Assembly (NCBI GenBank): GCA_043228905.1
Contig: JBHGNT010000009.1
Location: 2,666,001-2,730,000 of the forward strand
Direction: 5' to 3'
Source: Azolla caroliniana
Taxonomy: Eukaryota; Polypodiophyta
Length of the DNA stretch: 64,000 bases
The translations under genes and the position numbers were made by a program. Shown here one piece after another: positions 48,961-61,600 of the stretch; position 1 is the stretch's first letter; every line of letters starts with the position of its first letter. The notes beneath the pieces were generated by a model, which saw only the letters and a program-made list of their open reading frames with translations, was not told the origin of the DNA and ran no database searches.

Positions 48961-51755
48961 TTTAATTGATAGCAGAGAATATTTGTGCAAAGAGAAACTG
49001 AGAGCAATCTACACTGATAGTGGGTTTATTCTTCTGAATTCTGTTCTATGACATACTTAACACTTTTGTTTTTGTCTTTTCGTGTGAAGTCCAGAGACTA
49101 ATGCTTGATCTGTATCTTGCATCCAACAGCGTATCATAATTGTCAGTTTGGAGGCTTCTAATCATTGGCTGATTGATGGTTTATTAAATTTTATGGTGGT
49201 TATGTTAAATTTATGAAGTTTTCTAGTCTTATTATACTGACCAGTTATCATAGTTTTTGTGTTGGTTCTAATGTCTTTTTTACAAGTATCGAAGCTCATT
49301 CTTGTTTTCATTTCAGATGTTTTGGGTATTATTTTCTGCAGGGTTTGCACAAGGTGTGGCGTGTCACGAGTGTATATTTCGATTAACTTTTTTATTTTGT
49401 TTACTAAAACTGCTTTTCTTTCTTAGAGTCAAAGATATGACAGGTTTATGGAGTTGTATATAGGTAGGTAGGTAGCTCGATGTTTTTCTAAACGGGGTCA
49501 ATTTATTTAAATGAATTTAATTTCCTGGTTTTAAAATAATTGGTAGTAGCAGTACACGTCTCAGGTAATCTATATCTAAGCACTTGACTAACATTAATAT
49601 AGAAGCTTGCAAATTTTAGATTTGTGACTTGATTGCAGGAAATGTGGGGCTTGATGAGATATGTGAATAAAACAATTTTTATGATTGTAGGTGTTTATTT
49701 GTCCTTGAAAACAAAAACAAAGCTTAGTCCTAAAAAATTAGCTGCTGCATCAGATGTGTTTTTGTATGATGTCGAGAATGCCACTCTAACATGTATGGCT
49801 GTGTGTTGTTAGAAAGCATTGCCATCGAATACTTGTTGGGTTATCTATGTACACTATGATCGAAACAAAAAAAGCTTGGATGAAGCATACTATGCTGTAA
49901 GTGGAAACATGTTTCCATTCGGTGTTACAATTTTGCCCAGGTGGTCATAGATTATGTTTTCTTTTAATCCCCAAAGTTTGTGGGTAGGGAGAAAAGACCA
50001 TGCAGATATCCAAAGTTAGAAAGAATTGCCATGGAATAGTCGTTGGGTTATCTATGTACACTCTGATCACAAAAAAAGCTTGGATGAATAAGGGTGGAAA
50101 CATGTTTTCGTTTGGTATTACAAGCCCCCCCAGGTGGTAGATCATATTTTCTAATTCCCGCAAGTTTGTGGGTAGGGAGGAAAGACTCTGCAGATATCCA
50201 AAGTTAGGATATAACATTATAAGATTCTATATGTGAAAGCTGGATTGTATGTTAAGACAGTAATACAAGTATTTCCGATTCTTAGTTGTTTCGTCTTGGA
50301 AATGCATTTAGAATTGGTAGTGGGCATCCATTCATCTTCACAGCTGAATGTCTTGAAAGAGATAATAGGTAGCTATCATTTTTTGTTGCTTGAGCTCCCT
50401 ACTTTCAATCAACCGTTTACTAGCATCTTCTAGTTTCAAACTTTAATGTTTCTCATGTCCACCAAATAAATTAATAGATATTATTATTATTATGTTATGA
50501 CTTGCTTCTCATGGAAAGTAGTTTCTTGATCAGAATTATTCCTGAATCACATCCACATATGCAACGTCTCTATCATCTTATTAATGTTGCTAGAGTTTTA
50601 ACTTCCGGATACAAGCAATCTCTTGACATTACAAGGGACGGTTTATTTCTTTTTAAAGTAAACACTACATGTGTTTTGCGTGTCATAGAAGGGAATTGCG
50701 AAGAAGTGATAAATTATAATAAGAGAAGTGAAGTTTGGTTTCATTACTAATGCTAAAAGGTGTTGCAAAGCTGTGATTGTCTCACTTTTGTAGGCAATTG
50801 AGACATTTTACAATTGATACTTTTTGTATAATGTATAGCATATCACAGCATGATTCCCTTGACAGCTTGATGTTAATGAGGGTATTTTCTCTCTTGTACC
50901 CCACTGAAGCGTGTTTTGCTCATTATTTGAAAAGTGGAACAATATGGCAGTGGTGCCATTTTCCGTTCTTGACCTTTCATGTATGGCTGAAAAGCTAGTT
51001 TCCAACATGAGTGTCGATCAGTCACTGTCTAGGTTGAAAGTCTCATGCTCTACTTCATTATCTACAGTAAATTTTTGTTGGTCCATATGTGGACTTTCAA
51101 AGTTCATGGAAAGCAATAAAAATGCATTGAATGTTATAAACACGTGTTACGATGTCAATTTAGTAAGACTTCCCTGCACATTTGGAATGACCATCAAGTC
51201 AGATAAATCAATTGAGTGGTTGATTATGAACTCGCAATACTGAATTTCCCTGTAAATCAACTTCAAGTATTCTGTTTGATGGTAAAACACTCTTTTAGAG
51301 GACCCAGTTGTACACATTTGTAGGGCGTGAGACACAAGCACAAATGAATTTCCACACCCAATTGTCACCCATTTATCTCTGATGAAGAATCTTGGTTTAG
51401 AAAGATACTGAATTTCCTTGTAAACCCATTTCAAGTATTCTGTTTGATGGGAAAACGTCCTTGTAGAGGACCTGGATCTATACATTTGTAGAGATGAAGT
51501 GTTTTGGTTTAGAAAGATATTGAATATGATCTGTAAGGGTGCATTGTCGTGAATCCATCTCTATGACGAAGTTCCAAATACATGCCTGAAATTAATGTGA
51601 TACTATGAGAAAATGTCACAAAAGAAGGATACATAAATGCATAGAACGTAATATTCGTGTTCGTGCAAGCATTCCAACGTTTGGAAACGAACACGTTTGA
51701 AATGGGAAAAATACGTGCTCCTTTCTTTTTTCTTTTGTTTCATTTATTACTATTA
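48961..51755. other. Intergenic with two local duplications
   Basis: No gene is recognised. A 207-bp direct duplication starts at about 49811 and 50018, sharing 'ttgggttatctatgtacact' and 'gcagatatccaaagttag'. A second duplication with a period of about 177 bp starts at about 51238 and 51415, sharing 'ttcaagtattctgtttgatg'. Open frames at 50502-51243 have no recognisable domain. Confidence 0.6.
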
Positions 51756-52130
51756 CAATTTAGCTCACCCTTGTAGTAAAGAGTCATGCTATTGTTGTCT
51801 ATGTCTTGGGTTTGATTCCCAATTTTCTCATCTCTCTCTCTCTCTCTCTCTCTCATATTAGTATCATGTCATAGCAAAATTTTATTAGTATTATAATAGT
51901 TTTTTCTTTTATTTTTTTGTGGTAAGTTGTTAGTGGTAAGTTGTTGTGCTACTATTACTTGTGTCTTGGGTTTGATTCCTAACTTTTGCATATCCTCTTA
52001 TTAGTGTCATGGCAAAATTTTATGTTAGTGTCATGTTCCTTTTTCTTTCTTTTTTTCTTTATTTCTTATTAGAAATTAGGTCACCCTAGTGGTAACTTGT
52101 TATGGTAATACTGCTTATGTCATGTTTTCT
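51756..52130 (+). mobile_element. Three SINE head-B fragments
   Basis: Three plus-strand segments resemble head B of the composite SINE. One is at 51756-51828 (tagctcacccttgtagtaaa ... tgggtttgattccc), one at 51921-51990 (ttagtggtaagttgttg ... tgggtttgattcc) and one at 52075-52130 (ggtcaccctagtggtaact). The first two carry a shared tail 'attagtgtcatggcaaaatt'. Head A is absent here, so head B exists alone in this genome. Confidence 0.6.
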
Positions 52131-54476
52131 TCATATTCTCAAATATACGTTTTATGAGTTTTTGAACGTTTGATTATAATTTATAATGACATATTTTGAG
52201 TCGATCTCTGTAGTTCATACTCATTTTTTTGTAAAGTTCTAAAATGAGGATGATAGAGATGTCTTGATTTGCATCCCAAAATTATGCATGTGATACAATG
52301 CAAATATTGCAACCATACGTATGTTGGTGGTTCACAATGGATTAGAGTCCACTTATTAGGATAGAGAGTGAATCAATATATAATATAGACCCTAGTCAAT
52401 CCAATCCAACTTTGAGATGATTTACCATACACGTTTGATTGAATCATTGTCGAATGCGAATGCACGTATGATACGTATGGTTCATTCTATGCATAAAGGT
52501 ATTAAGGTTTTTAGATAAATACATTAGGAGCTCCTTTGAAAAAGTGTTTGCTAATAGACCAAGGTTAACCCTAAACAAGCTAATGTATTTAAATGTGCAT
52601 CTAGCCACACAAGATCTTATAATATTCTTAAACAAACAACAAGCTACACCTTCTCAAACACTTTTTCAAAATGTAAAATCATTCTTACAAGAATCAAGAT
52701 TTATTTTATGAGGATAAAATTATTCTTCCATGAGATCAATCGTTCTTTACTAGAGTCTAGGATACGCAAGTCGCAATGTAATTAGCATGTATTGTAATAA
52801 ATGTAAAATTTAGCATTGTGATTTCAACAATGATAGGGATTATTATTAGTGCTAATTATAGCAATTAACAATCATGATTATTAGTTTGAAATTATGATTA
52901 GTGATAATTAAAATTTATAATTATTATTTTATATAGTAAAAGTTAATTGCACATGTTTGTTACTCTAATTACACCACTATACACTATATTAGTGAGAACG
53001 ATGTTAGGTTTTCGCATCAGTTATCTTTGGATGAATGACCTATTCAAATGTGCATGTTCTCTAATTGCATCTCTCTTCAGGAATGTTGTGATGTCACTAA
53101 TGATTGTTCTTTTGTAATAAGTTCAAAATTTCTTCAAACTATATGGGGGTATAGACCAATATTACCCTTACTCGGAGTAATTTGGGTATGTTCCCTATAC
53201 AAAGAAAACTAAAATAATACTTTCATACAATAATTCCTTACGTTTTTGAATTTGCACAATCTATGAAGATAGGATATGATAGAATTTGCAATGCTTGTAC
53301 CGATAGCAATGACTACATATTTATCCAATGGGTTTTCATTTCAACATTCTTGTTGAATGTGTATATGTAACTATTTGAGAAGATTATAGGACTAAACTGG
53401 TCCTCCTTTCTTGCACTGCTTTAAAAACTATATATTCTTCTTATTAATAACATAGGTATCTAGCTTTAGAAGTTAGATTTGTTTGGACACAATTCACACC
53501 TTCCAAGAGGTTATATTCGTTTATTAATGTGGGGTCAAATTTCAACAAGACAATCATGAACTCATATTCACACATGCACTTTGTACTTTAAGCAAGAGAA
53601 GGGAGACATTCAAAAGAAGCAAGACCTTATTTTCAATCATGATATCAACACATGTACTTTATGTTAGAGATTTGAGATGCTCTAAGGATACCCACATTTC
53701 TTTGACGATCATGAGAGCTCCTTCGGAAACGAAAAAAGAAAAAGTGGAAAAACTCAAAGAGAAAAGACAAAGATGTCCAAAACTCGAGGAGATAATGCAT
53801 AATGTGGAAGGAGATGTTTGTTGAGGATGAACAAGCAATTGTCTATTTCACCACTGACATGGGTAGTTAATTTTATGTAACGTAACGTTTGTAGAATCGA
53901 ATGTGAATATCGTCTTCTCGAAGAGATTTCCAAAAAAAGATATCCAATCATTAATGTAAACAATTTACAAAGCTTTGATTCCTATGTGATTGGCAGAGAA
54001 ACAACCATTGTGGTGGCTGAAAGTGCGGAAAAGGAGTGCCATTCTTCGAGGTCATAAGTGGAGTAGCTGGCCACAAAGTAAGAAACTGATGGCATAGAGC
54101 AACTTTATAATCAGAATCTCCAACAATACAATCCCCATTGACCCTTCAACGTATGAACCATGTCTAACCAAATAATTTTTAGCAATTTAGTTGGTGAGGC
54201 TCTAACTTGATAAAAAACGAGAGAGCATCCATCCTTCCAAGTGTAATATGCAGTAGTACTACTCAGTATCTCCCATAATGGTTGTATCTCCTTCCTTATC
54301 CCTAAAAATCGCATAGACAATAATGGAAAGTACACGGACACTTCTAGATTTGGTGTGAAAACCAAGGTCCATAGATTTAGCGTCGTAATGGAAAATAGAT
54401 CCATTTACTTGCAAAGATATTAATTTTTTCCAATATTTTGTATAGTTGGGAAGACATGTGATATCAGATAGACAAG
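52131..54476. other. Intergenic, AT-rich
   Basis: No gene is recognised. A 16-bp perfect inverted repeat (tttgaaaaagtgtttg at 52535-52550 and its complement at 52655-52670) could mark a small foldback element, but no target duplication is seen. Confidence 0.5.
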
Positions 54477-54840
54477 ATGTGTTACCAATTGCATTTTAAT
54501 ATTGGAGTCAAGAGGATATTACTCCAAAGTTTCTTGCTAAGTTCGAGGTTAACCTATGGACTATGTCAAATATTGTATGTACAGTGGCTACTTGTGCATC
54601 GAGCCTTGCCTATTGGCACATGGCTACGTAAGATGGGTGTATCCTCTAATTGTGCTTACTATCATTTACGACCTAAATGTCAAAAACATTGTCTATGGGA
54701 CTGCATTGAGTCTCAATTGGTATGGCAATGCCTCCTTAGAATATTTGGTAACTACTTTCCCCCATTGGTATTACATGGGGCATGGTGGTTTAGCGTTGCT
54801 CGTCCACTCTATTTTCCATCTACTCAAAGAGCTTAGTTGA
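54477..54840 (+). pseudogene. LINE zf-RVT remnant
   Basis: The plus-strand frame reads VHRALPIGTWLRKMGVSSNC, then KHCLWDCIESQLVWQCLLRI. This is the pattern of the zinc-binding domain found at the C-terminus of plant LINE reverse transcriptases ('LPxxxxLxxRGxxxxxxCxxC...ExxxHLFxxCxxxxxxW'), with several Cys/His positions lost. No reverse transcriptase core is visible next to it. It is a decayed fragment. Confidence 0.6.
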
Positions 54841-55089
54841 TATGGTGATATGTTTTCACACAAGAAGGCACGTGACCATGATGTTTTGCCAAGCCTAACA
54901 TCCCAACATAACATTCATTTTCTATGACTCGATCACACAATACACTCTATACCCTAAACCCTAAACTCTAGAATACCGTTGTGCATTGTTCTTTATGCTT
55001 CGAAATTCTTGGAGATGCACAACCTTGATCAACTTGTAGGTGTGCGATGGAGAATGGATACAGGAGGGCACATTTCATCCATAATGCAT

Positions 55090-55250
55090 GCTTAAATCTA
55101 CGTGTATGCATCTGTACTTATTTATATGTATATGTGTACATATGACTTATAATGCATGTGCATGTGCATGTGTATTTATATGTATATGTATATCAGTATA
55201 TGTATTATGTATATGTATGTATATGTGTAGTGTATGTGTTATGAATTATG
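55090..55250. repeat. (TATG/TGCATG)n-rich simple sequence
   Basis: An impure microsatellite of tatgta, gtgcat and tatatg units. It is low-complexity and non-coding. Confidence 0.7.
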
Positions 55251-55342
55251 TATATGATGTGAGTAAGGAATAGGGTTATTTCCGGAAATAAACAAAATAT
55301 GGGGTCATGTTTCGGAAATATGACATTCAGAAAGAGGTTTCT

Positions 55343-55345
<3 letters not shown>

Positions 55346-55375
<30 letters not shown>
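55346..55375 (+). repeat. (GA)n tract at the putative start of the F-box gene leader
   Basis: Fifteen uninterrupted GA units, about 1.3 kb upstream of the F-box coding start and at the head of the repetitive leader. GA/CT tracts of this type often sit at plant promoters. Confidence 0.75.
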
Positions 55376-55377
<2 letters not shown>

Positions 55378-55437
55378 ACGTGGCGCCAAGACTGCCCGAG
55401 AGAGCATGAGAGCACACAGAGAGATCAGACAGGCGAA

Positions 55438-55488
55438 ATGCCAGAGGTCATGAATTTCAGCGAAGAGAAGACACGATTCGGATCATGA
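55438..55488 (+). other. Possible small uORF in the F-box gene leader
   Basis: A 16-codon frame starts MPEVMNFSEEK and ends at TGA 55486-55488, just downstream of the (GA)n tract. It would be an upstream ORF if transcription starts near the GA tract. There is no independent support. Confidence 0.2.
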
Positions 55489-55739
55489 TTAATCAGTAAT
55501 GCTCTCCCCCCTTTCTGTTGCTCTGATTTGACTTCATTATTAACTAATTAAGCTTTCCCTTGTACAATTCTACTGGCCGATTTACACAGATCTTAAGGGG
55601 AAAACGAAACATTTCAATTCTTTCAATATATCTGAAGATCGCCATCAGCATACGAGAAAAACAGTAACCGATTCCAATACAGTTTCTATTTAACCTTCCA
55701 TATTCATTAAAACTTCACTGGAAGTTTTCCTTCCATTGC

Positions 55740-56530
55740 TGTGAATTCACTGCAATGCTGTGGAACGCATAAGAAAATGCATCGTTGTTTTCATCATCAC
55801 ATTCGAGAAGGATGCTAAGTAGAAAAATGTTTCATTTATTTCATATTCATCAGCTTTATTATATTCAAGCCTTTCGTTCAAGTTTCCGTTAAATTTACAC
55901 AGATTGTATTGAATCAGATAAGAGAATAGTATTTCTTCACCATTACCGTCAACAATCTCCGCGTTTAAAGCTTGGATTATAGTTTCCTATAATCCACCAT
56001 CACTGCAATGCTGTCTAAACAGGTAAGGTAAAATGCGTACATAATTACATAAAATGTATCACCGTCATCAGTTTCCATTAAATTATCTATTATAGCTTTC
56101 TATTGGATATTTCAATTCTACACATTTTCCCTGCGTGATCATAGAGACAAATACTGTTTACACAGATAAGGAAATGCGTCCACCCTTGCATAATCTTCAT
56201 CATCTGCGTCCATTAACGCTTTGATTCCAACTTCCTTCCTTCATCGATGCCATGATGCCTAAACAGGTAAAAGATGCTTCATTTATTTCATAATCCGCTT
56301 CGCCAGTTTCCATTAAATATCCGATAATAGTTCCTATTAAAGCTTCATTCAATGGTCGCTTCAATAATCCTGTCTAAACCCGTGAGTGGGGGATTCTTTC
56401 ATTAAACTCCATCACCATCACCATCACCAGCTTCTATGAAAGCTTCTTGTCAATAAGGTCTTCCAATAAATTCCGATATGCAATGCTGCAGGTGAGGAAA
56501 TGCTTCATTCGTTTTGTCGTCATGATCACC
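55740..56530 (+). repeat. Repetitive 5' leader of the F-box gene
   Basis: Diverged units about 100-140 bp apart each contain a 'tgcaatgctgtctaaacaggtaaggaaatgc'-like phrase. They occur near 55750, 56005, 56150, 56250, 56370 and 56480, alternating with 'tttccattaaat' and 'tattatagctttcta' phrases. Most units carry a sequence that matches a 5' splice site (caggtaag, caggtaaa, cgtgagt, caggtgag). Confidence 0.6.
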
Positions 56531-56676
56531 AGTTTAAACAGCAATGGCAAGGTAGGGTTTCTAATAATATGTGGCGGTAAACTAGGAAAGGTCTGGGATC
56601 AAAGAAAAATACTTTCGATTATCCATGGAAGATCACAACGAGTTCTATCACAAGTGGAGAAGCAAGACAAGCAACG

Positions 56677-59164
56677 ATGGATCTGACACTCCACTTAAGT
56701 GATGAACTTCTCTTAAGGATCTTATCTATCGTTAAACCTAATTATGCGTCTCCATATCCATATTATGCACTAGTCTGCAAGCGATGGCTTAACTTGAATG
56801 GACGTCTTCGGACTTCCATTAAACTTCTCGATTGGACCTTTCTTGAAAATGGACGTATGGAAAGCAGGTTCCCTAACCTCACAGACATAGATCTTACGCC
56901 TGCTTGTCTCTCTTCCATGGATATAAACCATGATTTCTGCAATATTTTGCTAGCCCTAGGCCCTAATTCTCTGAGCATCCATTTAGAACCTTCTGCGTTT
57001 GATTCTCCATCGATTGAACGGTATATCAAGAAGAAGAAAATCTTGTTGTCTAGATTCGATGAAGGTCTGAAGCTTCTGGCAAAAACTTTCCCAGATCTGC
57101 AGCGACTTCGTGTTATGGACGTGAGAAAACCTGGTGTAGATTATTATGAAGCTTTCGGCTGTGGTGCTTGGTTACCTCTCGATGATTCTGGTTCCGATAC
57201 AAAAAATAAGGAACGGAAAGAGATAACTGATTCTACTAATTTTTCAGATAGAGGTGATGACAACGAAGAATTTATAACCCTATATGGTGATGGTCAGGAT
57301 GCCATGAAGGATGTAACTAGGTTTATTCCCATAGATAAAGAAGAATGCTACAATGAGAACACCACGAAAGCTGAAAATGTTGATTTCATCGATGATGATG
57401 GCTATGGTGAATACGGCCTCTCTTATGTTGCTCAAACATGCACGAATCTCCAAGAATTGGAGTTTCATCACTGCACAGACATGTCATTTCATGGTATCTC
57501 AGCATGTAAAAACCTACAGATTATGAGAATTATTGGCTCTGTGAGTAGTTACAGTTACTCCACCATCACTGACATTGGCCTAACTATTCTTGCAAGGAAT
57601 TGCAATCGCCTCGTGAAGCTAGAACTGAATGGTTGTGAAGGTAGTTATGATGGGATAGCTGCCATAGGCCAGTGCTGTGTGATGTTAGAAGAGCTAACCA
57701 TTTCCAACCATGGCTTTTACGAAGGATGGAGCGCTGGCCTCGTCCTCTGTAGCTGCCTAAAGACTCTCAGATTAGAGAATTGTAAGCACATCGATCATGA
57801 TCCACGACCTTCAGAGAATCTCGGGTATTGTATAGCATTGGATAACTTGCAGCTAGTGAGGTGTAACCTCAGAGATGAAAATGGATTCCATGGCCTCATG
57901 ATGTTAAGCATGAACATCCGCCAGCTCATGATTGAAGACTGTTGGGGGCTGAATGATGAAATATTTAGTTTTGCAGCAACATGCAGGTAAAGAACGAAAA
58001 TAAGTATTATGAGCATCAAACACATGAGTGAATCTAGCGTCATAGGGAGTATGCAGGTAAAGGAAGACCATAAGTATTCTGAGGATACACGAGTGAAACT
58101 AGTGTAATATAGAGCGTGTATAAATCAAATGTATGTATGCATTGGGGCTTCTCACTTGATTGTATGATCTGGACGCTTGAGTCATATAATATTTATATAA
58201 AATGTGTATAAATGTCATTCATTGGGTTTTCTCATTTGATCGTATCATATGAAGGCTACAGTCATACGAAGCATGTATAGAACGTATTTATTCTTTGGGG
58301 GCTTCTCACTTGATTGTATGATCTGGAGGCTTGAGTCATATAATATTTATATAAAATGTGTATAAATGTCATTCATTAGGTTTTCTCATTTTATCTTAAT
58401 ATCATATGAAGGCTACAGTCATACGAAGCATGTATAGAACGTATTTATTCTTTGGGGGCTCACAATTCATTGAATTATAATCTGAAGGCTAGAGTAATAC
58501 ATAGCTTGCATAGAATGTGTTTATTCCGAGAGGACTCCTCAATTCATTGTATTATCTGAAGGCTAGAGTAATTGAAAGCATGTATAGTATGTGTTTATTC
58601 CGAGGGGGCTCCTCATTTCATTGTACTTTATGAAGGCTAGAGCCATAGAGAGAATGTATAAAATGCAATTAGCCCTGGGGCTTCTCATTTGAGTGTAGTG
58701 TATGAAGGCTGTGGTCATACAAATTATGTATAAAACATATTTATTCATTGAGGTTGTATTTTATTTAGTCTAGAGACACGGTATCTATTTGTATTAAAGT
58801 GTGTATAAGTTTATCCATTTCGGTCATAGTTTGTAATAATATGTATAAATGTGTTCATTCGGGTATCTCGTTCAATTGTATTATATGCAGGTATATGAAA
58901 TCTCTCTCTTTAGAAGGATGTTTGCCCCTCACAACAATGGGTTTAGAGAATGTAGTGTTGGCAAACAAGGAGCTTCAAGCTCTCAGGGTGATTTATTGCA
59001 GCAATATCAAAGACTCGGATGTAAGTGAAACTCTTGCTCTCCGAATCTACAACCTAAAGGAGCTCAAATGGCGACCTGATGTGAAACAGTTCCTCAAGAC
59101 TAATCTCTTAGGAACTAATATAGGTCAGCATGGTGGCAAATTCTTTAAGAAATGGGGGCCCTAA
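56677..59164 (+). CDS. F-box/leucine-rich-repeat protein (2 coding exons, 527 aa)
   Basis: A predicted substrate receptor of an SCF (SKP1-CUL1-F-box) ubiquitin ligase. The substrate is unknown. Exons are 56677-57986 and 58891-59164; the split codon TGC AG|G closes the phase, giving 1584 nt. The F-box covers about residues 5-48 (LHLSDELLLRILSIV... YYALVCKRWLNLNGRLRTS). A variable acidic insert lies at about 180-245. RNI-type leucine-rich repeats follow from about 250 to 520 (VKLELNGCEGSYDGIAAIGQ; MKSLSLEGCLPLTTMGLENV) and the protein ends GGKFFKKWGP. This arrangement and tail resemble the Arabidopsis At5g07670/At5g51370/At5g51380 group. The ATG chosen begins three residues before the F-box core. 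An overlapping upstream ORF (56447-56686) in another frame could reduce its translation. Confidence 0.9.
57987..58890. repeat. ~70-80-bp tandem array filling the F-box gene intron
   Basis: Nearly the whole intron is a tandem array. Units share 'tgaaggctagagtcatac', 'atgtataaaatgt' and 'tattcattgggggcttctca' and recur near 58170, 58249, 58325, 58405, 58482, 58558, 58630 and 58705, so about every 75-80 bp. Two 160-bp dimers (58130-58290 and 58290-58450) are nearly identical. The first repeat includes the splice donor: atgcaggtaaag occurs at 57981 and again at 58051. Confidence 0.88.
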
Positions 59165-61120
59165 AAGCAATTATGTCCCTTCAAAATAAAACGATTGTGA
59201 CATTGCTAAAGAGAGGCCTATAGTAGTTAGTATTATGAGTCATGACAACAGAAATGAATGGTTTCATTATTCATGATTTCATTGATTCATCCACCCATTG
59301 GTGGGGGTTGAAAAATGAATTCTTTTTTGGATTTGTAACTCCATACAGCAACAAAAATGTGGGGCATCATTCCTTAGCCACATAATAAATGGATCCAGAA
59401 ATCTTATTAAATTGTGTTCTAGGAATTTGGAGAGGTTTAAACTACTTAGAAATTGCTTTCAGAAGGCTAAATTCCAAGGTGTTTTTATTATTATCACCGA
59501 TTTGCCTATCAGGAATGTTAAGGAAAGTTTAAAGATTAGCCCAAATTTTCAATAAATTTAAGGACTCATAAGGTATAAACTCACTCGATTATTTATACTT
59601 TTTGGAGGGTCCTGATTTTATTACTATGGATATCAAATTTCTAAATCCAAACCCTTTCTTGGCTACTTTTTAAAAGACACTTGTGACTTGATTATGTTTT
59701 GAGTGTTGTAATCTAGACCCAAACAAGTAACAAATAACCATCACCTCTCCCTCCCTCTCAAATCCTGAGGACATTGAAATATCATCATCGTCATCAAACC
59801 TCTCTTTCTCTCTCTTACATTGATGGAAGATGTAGATGTTGAAGTGTACAGTTGAGGACATACAAGAAAGAAATTCACAAAAGGCTGTATTTATTGGGCA
59901 TTGAGCTCTGTTTATATTTATTTGCAAGCTTACTAATTACCCTACCTATTCTTATTGTATTTGGCTAACAGAACTTGTTAGGCTAAAAACTTTACATTGC
60001 TCTGTATTGCCATAGTGATGATTGCTAGTTCCTATTTTGCTGTAGACTGTGAACATATGTATTGAAAGTAAATCATATGATGGTACGAAGTAATCTGCCA
60101 GAAACTTTACCTTGCCTTGTGTTCTAACATCAATTTATTGTTTATTGAAATACTCACAAATATAACAGAACTTCGAGGTAAGAAGTAATCTGCCGAAAAC
60201 TTTATTGCCACACACATTTGTTGTTTATTGAGATATTCGCTCACATTTCTTGTTCATTGAGATATTCACAAACATAACAACAGAACATCAGAGTTTGAAG
60301 GCTTTACTTGCCTTCTACCAATAGAGTCATTTCTAGTTCTTCATGAATCCAGCCTGATTTTGATGTACACTGTCATGATTTGTTCATAATGTAAATCATG
60401 TGGTAGTAACAAGAAAGAGGATGAAAACTGCACCTTACATTGTATTGGCAAATTCTCATTGTGAAGAGAGAAATGATGATGTTTTGATTCATATCAACAG
60501 TTCATCCAGATTTCTGATTGAAATAGAATCCACAATGTTTTCATTCAATGTTATAAAATCTACCTGGAGTTTATGCTCACAATGGCCAACCCACAACTGC
60601 CTCCCACAACCTTCCCTAGGCTCCTGACTAAATATTATGGACTCAACTTAGCTAGTCAATGCTTTGTGGATAGGGAACGCTCTTTACCACCCATGGTTTG
60701 AATGAACCAAAGCTCTATCTTAATGGAAACTTGAGACTTCTTACCATGGACAACAATGGTTTAGAGATTTACAAAATAAAGTAAGATCAATCATTTGCCC
60801 ATGCACACCCTTGACTGATGCAAGCCCTCCGCACTTTCTTGGTTTAAGTCCTCGTTGGTCCCACTCGCATCATCAAACCCTTGTGGATTCTTACAACTTA
60901 GTTGACTAAGAGGGTTTTTTTTCCCCAAAAAAACACTACTTCACATTAGTTAGCAATAAGGCGGGGTTTTGTAAGACCTTGGTAAAAGAGCGTATCCTAA
61001 GTCATGTTTTGTGTGCTCTTACAACATAAAGATGTTTAAATGGTTTATCACATCAATGTGTTTAGACTAGGAATTTAAAATAAGAGTTATTGCGTAAACG
61101 GTTAGCACACTGACTTTCAC
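59165..61120. other. Intergenic, nothing recognised
   Basis: Downstream of the F-box gene. A phrase 'ttgttcattgagatattcac' recurs around 60135, 60220 and 60260 with flanking 'aactttaccttgcc', a small diverged repeat. No coding region is recognised. Confidence 0.5.
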
Positions 61121-61129
61121 AATGCAAAT

Positions 61130-61600
61130 TATAACTTTCCTACATGAAGCCCAACTCACATAGAAAATTCTTCAACCACATCACCTCTTTACAAGCTTTT
61201 GTCGTAGCAATGTACTCCTCTTTTATTGTGGATAATGCCATGCATTTTTTAAGTCTCGATTCCCAAGAGGAAGGCCCCCCCCTACAAATATCAGTATATA
61301 CCTAGATGTGGACTGACTAGAGTTAATGTCACTAACCATGTTTGCATTTGTGTACCCATCTAAAACATTTTGGCTATCACCAAATTTCAAACCAACTCTA
61401 GAACTACCTCTTAGATATTACAAAATCCATTTTACTTCTTCCAATGATCTCTACCAATATTACAAGGAAACAGTTGAGCACACCAACTATAGGAGCAAGG
61501 TCAGACCTTGTACATATCATAGCATACATCAAGTTGCAGAAGCATATGGCATACCTTGTGACATTGACTCTAGCAATTCAACATACTAGTATGTAATGAT
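61130..61600 (-). pseudogene. copia RNase H remnant (minus strand)
   Basis: On the minus strand this decayed frame reads MYAMICTRSDLAPIVGVLN, then HWKEVKWILRYLRGSSRVG, then LDGYTNANMVSD and SQSTSRYILIFVGG. This is the connection/RNase H region of a Ty1/copia Pol (family pattern 'YLRGT...GYTDADWAGD...STSGY'). The Asp of the TDAD motif is changed to Asn in the second half, and several frame breaks are present. Confidence 0.75.
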
